Below are positions 1 to 9,047 of a stretch of 64,000 nucleotides of DNA, piece after piece. Both the position numbers and the translations under genes were made by a program. Position 1 is the stretch's first letter. Each line of letters begins with the position of its first letter. The stretch is taken from contig NZ_CP139249.1 of the NCBI RefSeq assembly GCF_034064985.1, forward strand, positions 1,984,001 to 2,048,000. Reading direction: 5' to 3'. This DNA is from Acinetobacter pittii (GTDB lineage Bacteria; Pseudomonadota; Gammaproteobacteria; Pseudomonadales; Moraxellaceae). The notes under the pieces were generated by a model that was not told where the DNA came from, searched no databases, and saw only the letters and a list, made by a program, of their open reading frames with translations.

Positions 1-684
1 ATGTACCATCAAGCCTAAAGCAATAATGGTCACGTCTGTCCCTTCACGGGTGTAATTTGCTACACCAAAAGGAATGGTATAGGCATCATCTGGAACTTCG
101 CCTTTAATGTCATAGAGCATTTTATGCTCACAGAACACCACAGGGTCGTCATCACGAATGGCCTGAATTAATAGCCCTTTCACATCATATGGGCTAGATG
201 GAACCACAACTTTTAAGCCCGGAACCGCGGCAAATACGTTATATGGTGACTGAGAATGCTGAGCTGCCGCAGAAAAACCTGCGCCAATCATGCCACGTAC
301 AACCATTGGCGCTTTTGCTTTTCCGCCAAACATATAACGGAATTTAGCGGCTTGGTTATAAAGCATGTCATGACACACGCCATAGAAATCCATAAACATT
401 AAATCAGCAACAGGACGTAAACCTGTTGCAGCCGCACCGGCGGCCATACCGATAATTGCAGACTCGGTAATTGGTGTATCAATCACACGTTCTGAACCAA
501 ACTCCGTCCATAAACCTTTGGTTACACCAAGTACCCCACCGAAGCCTTCAAGCTCGTTCTCTTCGGTATTTTTACCGCCGTGCCCACCACGAACATCTTC
601 ACCAACAACAAATACGGTTGGATCACGACGCATTTCTGATTCAATGGCTTCTTTAATTGCATTACGAAAACTTTTATTTGGCAT
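1..684 (-). CDS. acoB: Acetoin dehydrogenase E1 component, beta subunit (3' end outside window)
   Basis: The minus-strand frame opens at ATG 684 (protein begins MPNKSFRNAIKEAIESEMRR) and is still open at base 1, so the C-terminal third is missing. It reads as a transketolase-like E1-beta subunit of the 2-oxoacid dehydrogenase family, with typical stretches VFVVGEDV, TPITESAIIGMAAGAA and PSSPYDVKGLL. With AcoA it would form the thiamine-diphosphate E1 heterotetramer that cleaves acetoin to acetaldehyde and a hydroxyethyl group passed to the lipoyl E2. It starts 13 nt after the acoA stop, behind AAAGGA, so the two are cotranscribed. A pyruvate or branched-chain E1-beta is the alternative, but the adjacent lipoyl synthase favours acetoin. 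Confidence 0.9.
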   Translation of the reverse strand, partial: MPNKSFRNAIKEAIESEMRRDPTVFVVGEDVRGGHGGKNTEENELEGFGGVLGVTKGLWTEFGSERVIDTPITESAIIGMAAGAAATGLRPVADLMFMDFYGVCHDMLYNQAAKFRYMFGGKAKAPMVVRGMIGAGFSAAAQHSQSPYNVFAAVPGLKVVVPSSPYDVKGLLIQAIRDDDPVVFCEHKMLYDIKGEVPDDAYTIPFGVANYTREGTDVTIIALGLMVH

Positions 685-697
685 CTTTACTATTCCT

Positions 698-1660
698 TTA
701 GTAAGAGACATAGACGTCAGTAAGGAGTTGTTCTGGTTTTGGATAAGCCGCAGCACGAGCTTTAGCAACGGCATCATCAACATTTGCCTTAGAAGCTGCA
801 TCAATCTCGTCTAGTTTGGCTTCATCAATTTTGCCTTTGACTTTTTCGCGGAAAATTTTCAAAGGATCTTTATTTTCTTTGATGAACTCGACTTCTTCTT
901 TAGAACGAATCAAGCCAGGGTCACCTTCGAAGTGGCCATAAAAACGGTTTGTAATGGTTTCAATAACACTCGGACCTTCACCACGACGTGCACGTTCAAT
1001 GGCAGTTTGAGCGGCTTCATAGACGGCAAAGAAATCGGTACCATCAACTTTAACTGCAGGTAAACCAAAACCTGCGGCACGACCAGCAATGTCTTTGCTT
1101 CCTACTGCGTAATCATGCCCTGTTCCTTCACCAAAGCCGTTATTTTCGAAAACGAAAATTACTGGAAGTTTAAGTACAACAGCCATATTCATCGCTTCAA
1201 AAGTAAGGCCTTGGTTTGAGCCACCGTCACCTGTAAAAGACAGTCCGACCCCACCAGTCTTTAAGGTTTTCGCTGTCAACGCCGCACCAATTGCTAAAGG
1301 AGGTCCACCACCCACAATCCCGTTGGCACCGAGCATACCTTTATCTAAATCGGCAATATGCATAGAACCGCCTTTTCCACGGCATAGCCCGTCATCTTTA
1401 CCGAAAATTTCCAGCATCATGGCGTGAATGTCACAACCTTTTGCAATACAGTGTCCATGTCCACGGTGTGTTGAAGTGATATAGTCTTTGTCGGTTAAAT
1501 TTTCGCAAATCCCGACTGCTACAGCTTCTTCACCACTGTATAAGTGAATAAAGCCAGGAATATCACCATTGGTATTTTCTTCGTGAAGTCGATCCTCAAA
1601 TTCACGAATATCGCGCATGCGTTTATATGCTGCGAGTAATTGCTCTTCCGTTAATTGCAT
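698..1660 (-). CDS. acoA: Acetoin dehydrogenase E1 component, alpha subunit
   Basis: A 320-residue E1-alpha of the thiamine-diphosphate-dependent 2-oxoacid dehydrogenase family. The TPP/Mg motif is visible as GDGGSN at about residues 144-149, followed by ENN at about 172-174. The short length without an N-terminal extension fits AcoA rather than mitochondrial-type PDH. Start ATG 1660 sits behind AAAGGAAAAGGAT. It is the first gene of a minus-strand operon with acoB; the E2 and downstream genes would lie left of the window. Divergent from a lipoyl synthase gene across a 362-nt AT-rich gap. The aco name is by family and context; substrate specificity is not provable from sequence. Confidence 0.92.
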   Translation of the reverse strand: MQLTEEQLLAAYKRMRDIREFEDRLHEENTNGDIPGFIHLYSGEEAVAVGICENLTDKDYITSTHRGHGHCIAKGCDIHAMMLEIFGKDDGLCRGKGGSMHIADLDKGMLGANGIVGGGPPLAIGAALTAKTLKTGGVGLSFTGDGGSNQGLTFEAMNMAVVLKLPVIFVFENNGFGEGTGHDYAVGSKDIAGRAAGFGLPAVKVDGTDFFAVYEAAQTAIERARRGEGPSVIETITNRFYGHFEGDPGLIRSKEEVEFIKENKDPLKIFREKVKGKIDEAKLDEIDAASKANVDDAVAKARAAAYPKPEQLLTDVYVSY

Positions 1661-2022
1661 ATCCTTTTCCTTTATTATCTTGATTATTAAAAATCAACCA
1701 AGTTTCAGCGAGAGTTATATATTTCGCTATAAATAATAAAGCTCAATTTAATTTAATATGCTATTAGACTAAAAAGTTTTAAATGGTTTTTATGGATATT
1801 ATTTTTTATTTTTCAAAAACTTGTATAGCAAAAATAAAATTAAAAAATTTTAATACATTTCATTGGCTTGTGAAACAAACCTTTAACCAACCTTTATTAA
1901 TTTATAATATTAGCTGTGTACTACGCTCATTAATAAACTCTATGTCCTTTATTTAAATTATAAGGATTTTTATTATATAGAGTCTAGTTAAATATTATTT
2001 AATATAAAATGGAATTTTATAT
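1661..2022. promoter_or_regulatory. Divergent intergenic region acoA/lipA
   Basis: This 362-nt, strongly AT-rich gap lies between two divergently read genes and must carry both promoters. I looked for a sigma-54 GG-N10-GC signature, expected if a classical AcoR controlled the operon, and did not see a convincing one on either strand. No hairpin or ORF of note. Confidence 0.5.
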
Positions 2023-3009
2023 ATGGACTTAAAAAGGCAAATAGAAACTGGTATTAAATTAAGAGGAGCGGATAAAGTTGCTCGCATTCCGATTAAAATT
2101 TTACCTACAGAAGAGTTACCGACTAAACCTGACTGGATTCGAGCAAAAATAAATGATTTCGAAGAAATTCAACGTATCAAAAATTTGCTACGCCAACAGA
2201 AGTTACACAGTGTTTGCGAAGAAGCGGCGTGTCCAAATTTACCGGAATGTTTTGGTGGAGGTACGGCAACATTTATGATTATGGGCGATATTTGTACTCG
2301 TCGCTGCCCATTTTGTGATGTCGCTCATGGTCGCCCAAAACCGCTAGATGAAGATGAACCTAAGCATTTGGCAGAAACAGTCGCAAATCTAAACTTAAAG
2401 TATGTCGTGATTACCTCTGTAGACCGCGACGATCTACATGATGGCGGTGCTGCACATTTTGTAAAGTGTATTGAAGAAATTAGAAAACATTGTCCAGAAA
2501 CATTGATTGAGATTTTAGTACCAGATTTTCGCGGTCGTTTAGAGACAGCGCTTTCAACTCTAAGCTTATCTCCTCCAGATGTGTTTAACCATAATATTGA
2601 GACGGTTCCTCGTTTATATAAAGCGATGCGCCCCGGTTCAGATTATCAACATTCGCTTGAGTTACTTAAACGCTTTAAAGCATATTGTCCCGATATCAAA
2701 ACCAAGTCTGGCCTGATGGTTGGATTAGGAGAAATAGAGGCTGAAGTGCTTGCCCTACTCAACGATTTAAAAGACTATCAAGTCGATCTTATCACGATTG
2801 GTCAATATCTTCAGCCTTCAAAATCACATGCACCTATTCATCGGTTTGTAAATTTACAAGAATTTGAACGATATACCCGACACGGTAAGCGATTAGGTTT
2901 TAAAAATATCTGGAGTGCACCTATGGTTCGTTCTAGCTATTTTGCTGATCGACAATATTTCGGAGAAGAAGTGCCAAAGCCTTTCAGCCGACAAGATGTC
3001 TTATCTTAA
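2023..3009 (+). CDS. lipA: Lipoyl synthase (probable aco-dedicated copy)
   Basis: A 328-residue radical-SAM lipoyl synthase. The auxiliary cluster motif C-x4-C-x5-C is at Cys65, Cys70 and Cys76, and the radical-SAM C-x3-C-x2-C at Cys91, Cys95 and Cys98 (CTRRCPFC). The C-terminal RSSY motif that ligates the auxiliary cluster is present ([10 protein letters not shown]). It inserts two sulfurs into octanoyl groups on E2/GcvH lipoyl domains. Placement next to the acetoin dehydrogenase genes suggests a paralogue that lipoylates the acetoin E2; a housekeeping lipA beside lipB would be expected elsewhere. It is not obviously linked to another lipoate gene here. Confidence 0.93.
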   Translation: MDLKRQIETGIKLRGADKVARIPIKILPTEELPTKPDWIRAKINDFEEIQRIKNLLRQQKLHSVCEEAACPNLPECFGGGTATFMIMGDICTRRCPFCDVAHGRPKPLDEDEPKHLAETVANLNLKYVVITSVDRDDLHDGGAAHFVKCIEEIRKHCPETLIEILVPDFRGRLETALSTLSLSPPDVFNHNIETVPRLYKAMRPGSDYQHSLELLKRFKAYCPDIKTKSGLMVGLGEIEAEVLALLNDLKDYQVDLITIGQYLQPSKSHAPIHRFVNLQEFERYTRHGKRLGFKNIWSAPMVRSSYFADRQYFGEEVPKPFSRQDVLS

Positions 3010-3165
3010 TGGTTAAGCAATTAACAAAACTTATCCAATAGGATAATGGTCAAGACTTATAAAATTATTTAAGGTAAGGAGATAATTAGGAAATAGTCAC
3101 AATAAGAAAGTTATAACAGTTGAGCGGCTACGGATACGCCATTTCAATGATAAAGGAATTTCGAT

Positions 3166-4305
3166 ATGGATATGTCAGAACAATTATCATCGCCTTTGAT
3201 AGACACTACTCCGTCCTTATTTCGGCCGGAAACCTCATCTCATTCTAAACAATTAGGAAAAAAACCATCACTTGACCTTGAAGCAGCGCCTTTATTTGAT
3301 CTGGGTGAGGAATGGGAACATTCATTATTTGGTCGTTCAATCCAAGAGTGTCATAGAAATTTGATGCACATTGCTGAAGATGCAGATATGGCCATTGGGG
3401 TGACTGACCCTCATGGCACACTACTGTGGACATGGAGTAGTACACCTATGCGTTCATCTGCCGAACAAGTCCATTTTGTTGAAGGTGGACAATGGTCAAC
3501 CCAAGCGGTTGGTCAAAATGCAATTGGTCTTGCCCTAAATACACATTCTGCAAGCTGTGTTTATTCACATGAAAACCAGATGAATAGTGTTAGAGACTGG
3601 GTATGTTATGCAGCCCCGATCACCGATGCAAATACAGGCCAGTTTTATGGCATTATGAACTTATCAACTAAATATCAAAAGCATAACTCACTTGGAATTT
3701 TAGCTGTTGAACGCTGTGCCGATATTGTAAAACAAGCCATTCAACTTCATCAAAAAAACATTTTATATATTAAGGCGCTAGGCACACCTAAAGTTCAATA
3801 TAACCAACATGGTTTAACACTCACGCAACGCCAAATCGAAATTTTATGTATTCTTTCTTTATGCCCGGAAGGCATAAACCTAGAAGAGCTTCACTATGCC
3901 TTATATGGCGACCGGCCAGTAAGTACCACTACACTAAAAGCCGAGCTTTCACAGCTTCGAAACCTGATTCCCGATGTTATCGAGTCAAGACCATATAGAC
4001 TTAACTGTGAAATTCAATGTGACTTTCTCATGGCTGAGCAAGCATTAAACTTAGGTTTTACTGCAACCACTTTAACACTGTATAGAGGTAGTTTTTTAGC
4101 TAAGTCAGAAAGTCCATTTTTGTGTGCTTGGAGAGATTGCTTTGATGCCCGCTTGAGTCATGTGATTTATCAAATTGAAGATATTGATCAATTATTGCGA
4201 GTAGTCAGTCGTGTACCAGACCGTGTAGATGCTGTGGAGCGTCTACTAGAATTATTACCCGAAGAAACACCTTATCGAACAAAACTCTTAAAGTTGCTCG
4301 AATAA
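3166..4305 (+). CDS. GAF-domain regulator with winged-helix C-terminus (AcoR-like sensor, no AAA+ domain)
   Basis: This 379-residue protein has an AcoR-like N-terminal half: residues about 50-190 read as a GAF sensor with the segment WSTQAVGQNAIGLAL typical of acetoin regulators. The C-terminal half (about 220-285) looks like a winged helix (LTLTQRQIEILCILSLCPEG, then STTTLKAELSQLRNLIPD), resembling an OmpR/SARP-type transcription-regulator fold. The sigma-54-interacting AAA+ domain and Fis helix of true AcoR are absent. Preceded by AAAGGAATTTCGAT at ATG 3166 and followed by a 15-bp-stem terminator. It probably controls the neighbouring acetoin genes from a sigma-70 promoter; this is inference. 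Confidence 0.75.
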   Translation: MDMSEQLSSPLIDTTPSLFRPETSSHSKQLGKKPSLDLEAAPLFDLGEEWEHSLFGRSIQECHRNLMHIAEDADMAIGVTDPHGTLLWTWSSTPMRSSAEQVHFVEGGQWSTQAVGQNAIGLALNTHSASCVYSHENQMNSVRDWVCYAAPITDANTGQFYGIMNLSTKYQKHNSLGILAVERCADIVKQAIQLHQKNILYIKALGTPKVQYNQHGLTLTQRQIEILCILSLCPEGINLEELHYALYGDRPVSTTTLKAELSQLRNLIPDVIESRPYRLNCEIQCDFLMAEQALNLGFTATTLTLYRGSFLAKSESPFLCAWRDCFDARLSHVIYQIEDIDQLLRVVSRVPDRVDAVERLLELLPEETPYRTKLLKLLE

Positions 4306-4308
4306 AAT

Positions 4309-4341
4309 AAAAGGGAGAATATCCATGATATTCTCCCTTTT
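4309..4341. terminator. Bidirectional intrinsic terminator
   Basis: A 15-bp perfect inverted repeat (AAAAGGGAGAATATC and its complement) with a minimal loop and T-runs on both strands. It lies 3 nt after the GAF regulator and 10 nt before the end of the convergent TenA-like gene, so it serves both. Confidence 0.9.
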
Positions 4342-4351
4342 TAAGGCTAGA

Positions 4352-5104
4352 TCAAGCAGAGGCTTGAAGCTGTACCCTATAGCAGTCGTCCAAAGCTAAT
4401 TCATAATACCGCAGCCCTTCTTCCGCAGCATGAAATGCTTTTTGCTGCCAGTCAGGACGCTCATTACATAAGCGCTTAATCAACTCCATAGCTTCATATG
4501 GATGAAGATCATCGTAATGTGCATGCGCGCGTAACCAAGCTAAAGAACGTTTATCAATCGTAACTTCAGGATGATCTGTATAAGTATGAATCCCTTTATA
4601 CACCTGAATTGACCAATCTCCGGTTGCCCATTCAATCGCCAAATTTGTTGCCGCCAGACATTCTGCTAAATTGCCTCGATGACTCATATTCCATAGAAAA
4701 TGGTTTACAGCATTCATAGCAGCTGGTGGTCGTACATGATCAAGTTCTTCAACTGTTAAGCCAAAACCTCCAGCCCAATCGCGATACCATTTTAAGTGTC
4801 GCTCTTCTACCTTAATATTTTGAATTAACCAATCTCGCGCTTCAGTAACTCCCGGTTCAGAAAATCCAGTCGCTTTCCCCAATGCTCCAGCCATATATGA
4901 CGGGAAATGGGCGACTAATGGATAAAAATTAAGTAGAGCATAACGGAAACTATCTAGGCTCAATCCCCCATTGGCCATTTCCGTAAAGAACGGATGTTTA
5001 CTCACCCGTTCTTTGGCTGGTAACAGGTCGTCCCAGAACCGTTGTGACCATTCATTATGCGGTGTAATTTCTAAATTCATTCCATATTGATTTAGAGCAG
5101 TCAT
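4352..5104 (-). CDS. TenA/PqqC-like heme-oxygenase-fold protein
   Basis: A 250-residue all-helical protein of the TenA/PqqC/CADD-like superfamily (often annotated TenA family or iron-containing redox enzyme). Visible marks are KHPFFTEMANGGLSLDSF near the N-terminus, the conserved VEERHLKWYRDW segment in the middle, and a late H-containing helix (LRAHAHYDD), arranged like metal-binding diiron members. No thiamine genes lie nearby and I see no TPP riboswitch upstream, so a thiaminase II role is unlikely. Start ATG 5104 lies behind AGGA. Single-gene unit, divergent from the diguanylate cyclase. Substrate unknown. Confidence 0.75.
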   Translation of the reverse strand: MTALNQYGMNLEITPHNEWSQRFWDDLLPAKERVSKHPFFTEMANGGLSLDSFRYALLNFYPLVAHFPSYMAGALGKATGFSEPGVTEARDWLIQNIKVEERHLKWYRDWAGGFGLTVEELDHVRPPAAMNAVNHFLWNMSHRGNLAECLAATNLAIEWATGDWSIQVYKGIHTYTDHPEVTIDKRSLAWLRAHAHYDDLHPYEAMELIKRLCNERPDWQQKAFHAAEEGLRYYELALDDCYRVQLQASA

Positions 5105-5424
5105 TGCTAATTTTCCTATTTATATGACAGCAATCATCTGTATTTCACGCTATAAGTCTATCCGAAAATGATAAAGATACAATCGTTAATCGACTATTTG
5201 TAACTTTTTTCGATGGATTGGAGAACTTTAGATAATTATTAGGCTAATCATTGAAATGTCGTGATTTTTATCACATTTAACATAGATAAAAATCATTACT
5301 TTTTTAAAAAATCTGTATTATTATTTTGAATAAACCACACATTATATAATCAATATTTTTAGATGGAACTTTACTTAAAATAAGTCTCATTTTATGACAA
5401 CTTCCAATATAGAGAGCATTAATT
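5105..5424. other. Divergent intergenic region with CRP/Vfr-like site
   Basis: A 320-nt AT-rich gap between the TenA-like gene and the diguanylate cyclase. Apart from the GTGA-N6-TCAC palindrome at 5261-5274 I see no other clear signal. No TPP riboswitch motif. Confidence 0.5.
5259..5276. promoter_or_regulatory. Candidate CRP/Vfr binding site
   Basis: The bases 5261-5274 read GTGA-TTTTTA-TCAC, a perfect dyad with the N6 spacing of CRP-family operators, followed by A and AT-rich flanks as in the CRP consensus. It lies about 150 bp from both divergent starts. Acinetobacter has a Vfr/CRP homologue in general; binding here is inference. Confidence 0.45.
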
Positions 5425-6654
5425 ATGAAGTTGCAGGGTTCCAATATATTGGGACAGGAACAAATAGATTTATTAACCACGCGAGGTTTAAATTTCGTAT
5501 GGTTTCCAAAGCAGCTTGAAACGATTTATCGTTTTCAATACCAAAACGGTGCTGCCTATGAGTTCCGCTATAGAGCGCCTATTATTTTAATATTATATAT
5601 ATTTTTAAGCTTTGGTATATATCAAGTTTTACCAACTGAACAAGTTTTACCCTGGTTTAGTTATTATTCTTGGGTCGGTGTAATTATTTTTATTGCTTGG
5701 ATTTTATCGTTTATTAAAAAATTAAATCAGTATTTTGATTATTATGTAGGAATTGGCTCAGCTTTAGCGGTAGCAATTACTTTTATTTTAATTAACGTTA
5801 TTGAAAATGGACAAGAAAATGTTCTTTTTCATGCAGCAATGATGTATGCAATCGTCATTATTTATGGTGCTGTTGGTATGCGCTTCTATACCGCCATATT
5901 TGCTGGATGGATAGGAGGGCTAGCTGGAATTTTAGTAAGTAACTACTTAAATGGAGTAATCGACTGGACTTTTCTGAACCGTACTTACACCTTCAGTAGT
6001 TTTTTAGGAATGACTCTCGCCTATGCAACTGACCGTCAGCACCGTGAAAACTATTTACAAAACTGTATGATCGAGCTGAACCGTATTGAGCTTATGCAAC
6101 AAGCACAACAACTCTCTTTACTTTCGCAGCAAGATGCACTTACAGGTTTAGCCAATCGACGTTATCTGGACGAAACTCTTGATAATGAATGGCGACGTGC
6201 ATTACGACATGAAACACCACTCACCATTATGATGGTCGATATCGACTATTTTAAAGCTTACAATGACACACTAGGACATATAAAAGGTGATGAATGTTTA
6301 AAAGAAATCGCAGTTGCTATTTCTTCTATTGCAGCCCGTAGTGGTGACTTAGTTGCTCGTTATGGTGGCGAAGAGTTCTTACTATTATTCCCAATGACAA
6401 ACTCTCAGCAAGCTTTAATACAGGTCGAGCGTTTGATGAATGCAATTAGCAAGATTGCGATTAAGCATCCATGTAGTGATGTTTCACCCTATGTCACGAT
6501 TAGCGTAGGAGTCGCAACCACAATTCCACGTCTAAACGATTCTATTTCTGCTTTTGTGGCACGAGCTGATCATGCATTATATAAAGCAAAAACTAATGGA
6601 CGTAATCAATATAAGATTGCTGTAAACGAAGAACAAATTGTAGATTTAACTTAA
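5425..6654 (+). CDS. Membrane-bound diguanylate cyclase (GGDEF)
   Basis: A 409-residue protein with about six hydrophobic segments between residues 45 and 200, followed by a GGDEF domain (about 235-400). The active-site loop is GGEEF at residues 314-318, and the inhibitory I-site RxxD is intact as RSGD at 305-308, with the PleD-like spacing. The segment MMVDIDYFKAYNDTLGH carries the metal-binding Asp. It should make cyclic di-GMP from two GTP, with product inhibition, at the inner membrane. No EAL domain. The N-terminal membrane region is probably the sensor, of unknown ligand. Start ATG 5425 follows GAGAGCATTAATT. Stand-alone gene. Confidence 0.92.
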   Translation: MKLQGSNILGQEQIDLLTTRGLNFVWFPKQLETIYRFQYQNGAAYEFRYRAPIILILYIFLSFGIYQVLPTEQVLPWFSYYSWVGVIIFIAWILSFIKKLNQYFDYYVGIGSALAVAITFILINVIENGQENVLFHAAMMYAIVIIYGAVGMRFYTAIFAGWIGGLAGILVSNYLNGVIDWTFLNRTYTFSSFLGMTLAYATDRQHRENYLQNCMIELNRIELMQQAQQLSLLSQQDALTGLANRRYLDETLDNEWRRALRHETPLTIMMVDIDYFKAYNDTLGHIKGDECLKEIAVAISSIAARSGDLVARYGGEEFLLLFPMTNSQQALIQVERLMNAISKIAIKHPCSDVSPYVTISVGVATTIPRLNDSISAFVARADHALYKAKTNGRNQYKIAVNEEQIVDLT

Positions 6655-6893
6655 AAAGGCAAATAACTATTGAGGATAACTTTTAGCTAGTGATTATATT
6701 ATTTGTTTTTGATACTACTCTTTTGAATTAAAATAATAAAAGATTCCTCCATTTAGCTTTTCCATCCGTGGTAAAGCTAAAATATAATATAGATTTAATA
6801 TATACTAAATATTTTTCTTTAGTTCTTAATATTAAATTAAAAAATCGTTCAGTTAAGATTAATACCTACCTACTCTAACCTAAAAATTCCAGT

Positions 6894-7613
6894 TCAACAG
6901 AATTCTCCTTTTAACTTCTTCCAAATTTTATTTATAAAATAGAGCAATAAGTTTTGCTCAATCCTTGGAGGTGTTGCCTGAACAACTTCATTTGAAAAGG
7001 GCAATATCGAGACAATATTCTCATGTATTGTTTCATAGTTCGGATAAGCTTCTTTTTTAATAATCTCTATAATTTTTTGTATTTCATCTACAGATAAGTT
7101 CAAGAATTTTTTAATTTCTTGGACTGTCTTTGATTCAATAGATAATAAAGCACAAACTCTAGTTACATTAACAATCTGCTCTGCATGAATATTTTTAAAG
7201 TTTGGATAACAAACAAGTTTATATAGAATTTTTGTCTCAAACGGATCTGTAGCGGTTATATTTTCTATTCGTTCTTGATAAGATTTTTTAAAATATTCAT
7301 TATTTTCAATTTCTAATAAAATTTTTAATAGTTCTTGATACCTTAAGGGTCTCTTTAGACCATATTGATAACCTTTTAAAAGCTCAGGATTATTACTTAA
7401 TACAATTTTAATTTTTTTAGGAATAAGAATATTGGTATAGCCACTGTCTAAATCAATAATATATATATCTGGATTATCATCACTATATATCCAATTTTCA
7501 GATAGCTGAGAGGATAAAGATAAGTCATGAATAACTTTTATCATTGCCTGTAAGTTTTTAGGCAATAGTTTATCCTTTGACATACAGCCAATTCTATATG
7601 TGCATTGATTCAT
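6894..7613 (-). CDS. Uncharacterised protein, possibly degenerate receiver plus helical output domain
   Basis: I do not recognise this 239-residue protein. It has a strong ribosome-binding site (GGGGA, 7 nt before ATG 7613) and very AT-rich, Lys/Ile/Asn-rich coding compared with its neighbours. Residues about 45-110 alternate strand and helix (DIYIIDLDSGYT, then KIKIVLSNN, then PLRYQELLKILLEIE) in a way that recalls a response-regulator receiver with a lost phosphorylation pocket. Residues about 130-200 are helical and could be a winged helix (VCALLSIESKTVQEIKKFL, then SVDEIQKIIEIIKKE). The tail is basic (KIWKKLKGEF). Single gene, flanked by AT-rich gaps. Function unknown; the receiver reading is tentative. 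Confidence 0.6.
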   Translation of the reverse strand: MNQCTYRIGCMSKDKLLPKNLQAMIKVIHDLSLSSQLSENWIYSDDNPDIYIIDLDSGYTNILIPKKIKIVLSNNPELLKGYQYGLKRPLRYQELLKILLEIENNEYFKKSYQERIENITATDPFETKILYKLVCYPNFKNIHAEQIVNVTRVCALLSIESKTVQEIKKFLNLSVDEIQKIIEIIKKEAYPNYETIHENIVSILPFSNEVVQATPPRIEQNLLLYFINKIWKKLKGEFC

Positions 7614-7943
7614 TGATATTTCCCCAATTTCAATGATGACTTTGAAAATTATTTGTTTAAAGTAATAAAATTTAAATATGTAATAAACTTATATAAAACT
7701 AATTTTAATAAAATTAGTTTTAAGATATAAATATCTTGTGCAAGTATAAAAATTAATAAGATTTTAATTTTTTACTTAAGCAGATAAATATATTCAGAAA
7801 TAAATCGCGGGTATTATATTTATATAGAGATTATAAGACAAGGAAATAATTTAAAATTTAATAGAGCCGAATGTGATAAAAAATTAAAGCCCCCAAGTTT
7901 AAGTTAAATATGGGGGCTTAATTTACTACAGTCAAAATTATGA
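7614..7943. other. AT-rich intergenic stretch
   Basis: A 330-nt gap. Its right end holds the aroC terminator; the rest is very AT-rich and contains only the presumed promoter of the preceding minus-strand gene. No ORF or repeat that I can support. Confidence 0.5.
7887..7919 (-). terminator. Intrinsic terminator of aroC
   Basis: A 9-bp stem AAGCCCCCA / TGGGGGCTT with a 15-nt loop, followed on the minus strand by TTAATTTTT, 24 nt after the aroC stop. Confidence 0.85.
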
Positions 7944-9035
7944 CTATGGTTCAATTGGTGCAAACGGTGGAACAACATCTGCATTTTGTGCACGATGGCG
8001 TAGGAAGTGATCCATTAGGACAATAGCCAACATTGCTTCTGCAATTGGAGTTGCTCGTACACCTACACATGGGTCATGACGACCTTTAGTTAAAACATCA
8101 GTATCTTCACGGCTTAAATTAATCGTTTTACCTGGTGTTGTAATACTTGCAGTAGGTTTTAATGCAATGGCAACTCGAATCGTCTGACCACTCGAAATAC
8201 CACCTAAAATACCACCTGCATGGTTCGCTAAGAAGCCATTACTCGTCAACTCATCACGTGTTTCATGACCAAACTGCCCAGCAACTGCGAAACCATCCCC
8301 GATTTCAACACCTTTAACCGCATTAATGCTCATCATGGCATGAGCAATGTCAGCATCTAGACGGTCAAAAACAGGTTCACCCCAGCCTACAGGAACTTTT
8401 TCAGCTAAAATTTCTAGCTTAGCCCCGCAGCTTGTACCTTGTTCACGTAAAGATGTAACCAATGCTTCAAAACGAGGAACAGCATCTACATCGCCACAGA
8501 AAAATGGGTTATTTGGAACTTCATTCCAATCCAGTTTTTCAGCAACTTCATTACCAATTTGTGTGACATGGCCACGAATCAAAACACCGAGCTTTTCTGC
8601 TAAATATTTTTTAGCAATAGCACCCGCTGCAACACGCATAGCAGTTTCACGAGCACTAGATCGTCCACCACCGCGGTAATCACGGAAACCATACTTTTGT
8701 GTATAGGTGTAGTCCGCATGACCGGGTCTAAAGGTTTGCGCAATATTTCCATAATCTTTCGATTTTTGGTCAGTATTACGAATGAGTAAACCAATTGGCG
8801 TACCAGTAGTTTTGCCCTCAAACACACCAGAAATAATTTCAACCTGATCAGGTTCTTTACGCTGAGTCGCAAATTTTGATGTACCCGGCTTACGGCGGTC
8901 CAGATCTTTTTGTAGATCGTCTTCGGTTAACTCAAGACCAGGTGGCACACCATCAACAATTGCCATTAAGCCAACGCCATGAGACTCGCCACATGTCGTT
9001 ACACGAAAGAGTTGTCCAATACTGTTCCCTGCCAT
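7944..9035 (-). CDS. aroC: Chorismate synthase
   Basis: A 363-residue chorismate synthase, full length for the family. It converts 5-enolpyruvylshikimate-3-phosphate to chorismate using reduced FMN, the last step of the shikimate pathway. Signature stretches are GESHG near the N-terminus, [29 protein letters not shown] in the middle and [17 protein letters not shown] near the C-terminus. ATG 9035 is behind AAGGAG. It lies 12 nt downstream of prmB on the same strand, a pairing common in gammaproteobacteria. A DAHP synthase for the first step of the same pathway is encoded at about 34.9 kb. Confidence 0.98.
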   Translation of the reverse strand: MAGNSIGQLFRVTTCGESHGVGLMAIVDGVPPGLELTEDDLQKDLDRRKPGTSKFATQRKEPDQVEIISGVFEGKTTGTPIGLLIRNTDQKSKDYGNIAQTFRPGHADYTYTQKYGFRDYRGGGRSSARETAMRVAAGAIAKKYLAEKLGVLIRGHVTQIGNEVAEKLDWNEVPNNPFFCGDVDAVPRFEALVTSLREQGTSCGAKLEILAEKVPVGWGEPVFDRLDADIAHAMMSINAVKGVEIGDGFAVAGQFGHETRDELTSNGFLANHAGGILGGISSGQTIRVAIALKPTASITTPGKTINLSREDTDVLTKGRHDPCVGVRATPIAEAMLAIVLMDHFLRHRAQNADVVPPFAPIEP

Positions 9036-9047
9036 ATGTACAACTCC

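Noticed and set aside
1661..2022. Sigma-54 promoter for acoA
   Set aside because: No GG-N10-GC pair with acceptable flanks was found on either strand.
5105..5424. TPP riboswitch upstream of the TenA-like gene
   Set aside because: The conserved CTGAGA and downstream THI-box blocks are not present on the minus strand, and no thiamine gene is near.
8347..8679. Plus-strand ORF inside aroC
   Set aside because: Antisense shadow of a well-conserved gene; its protein has no features of a real gene.
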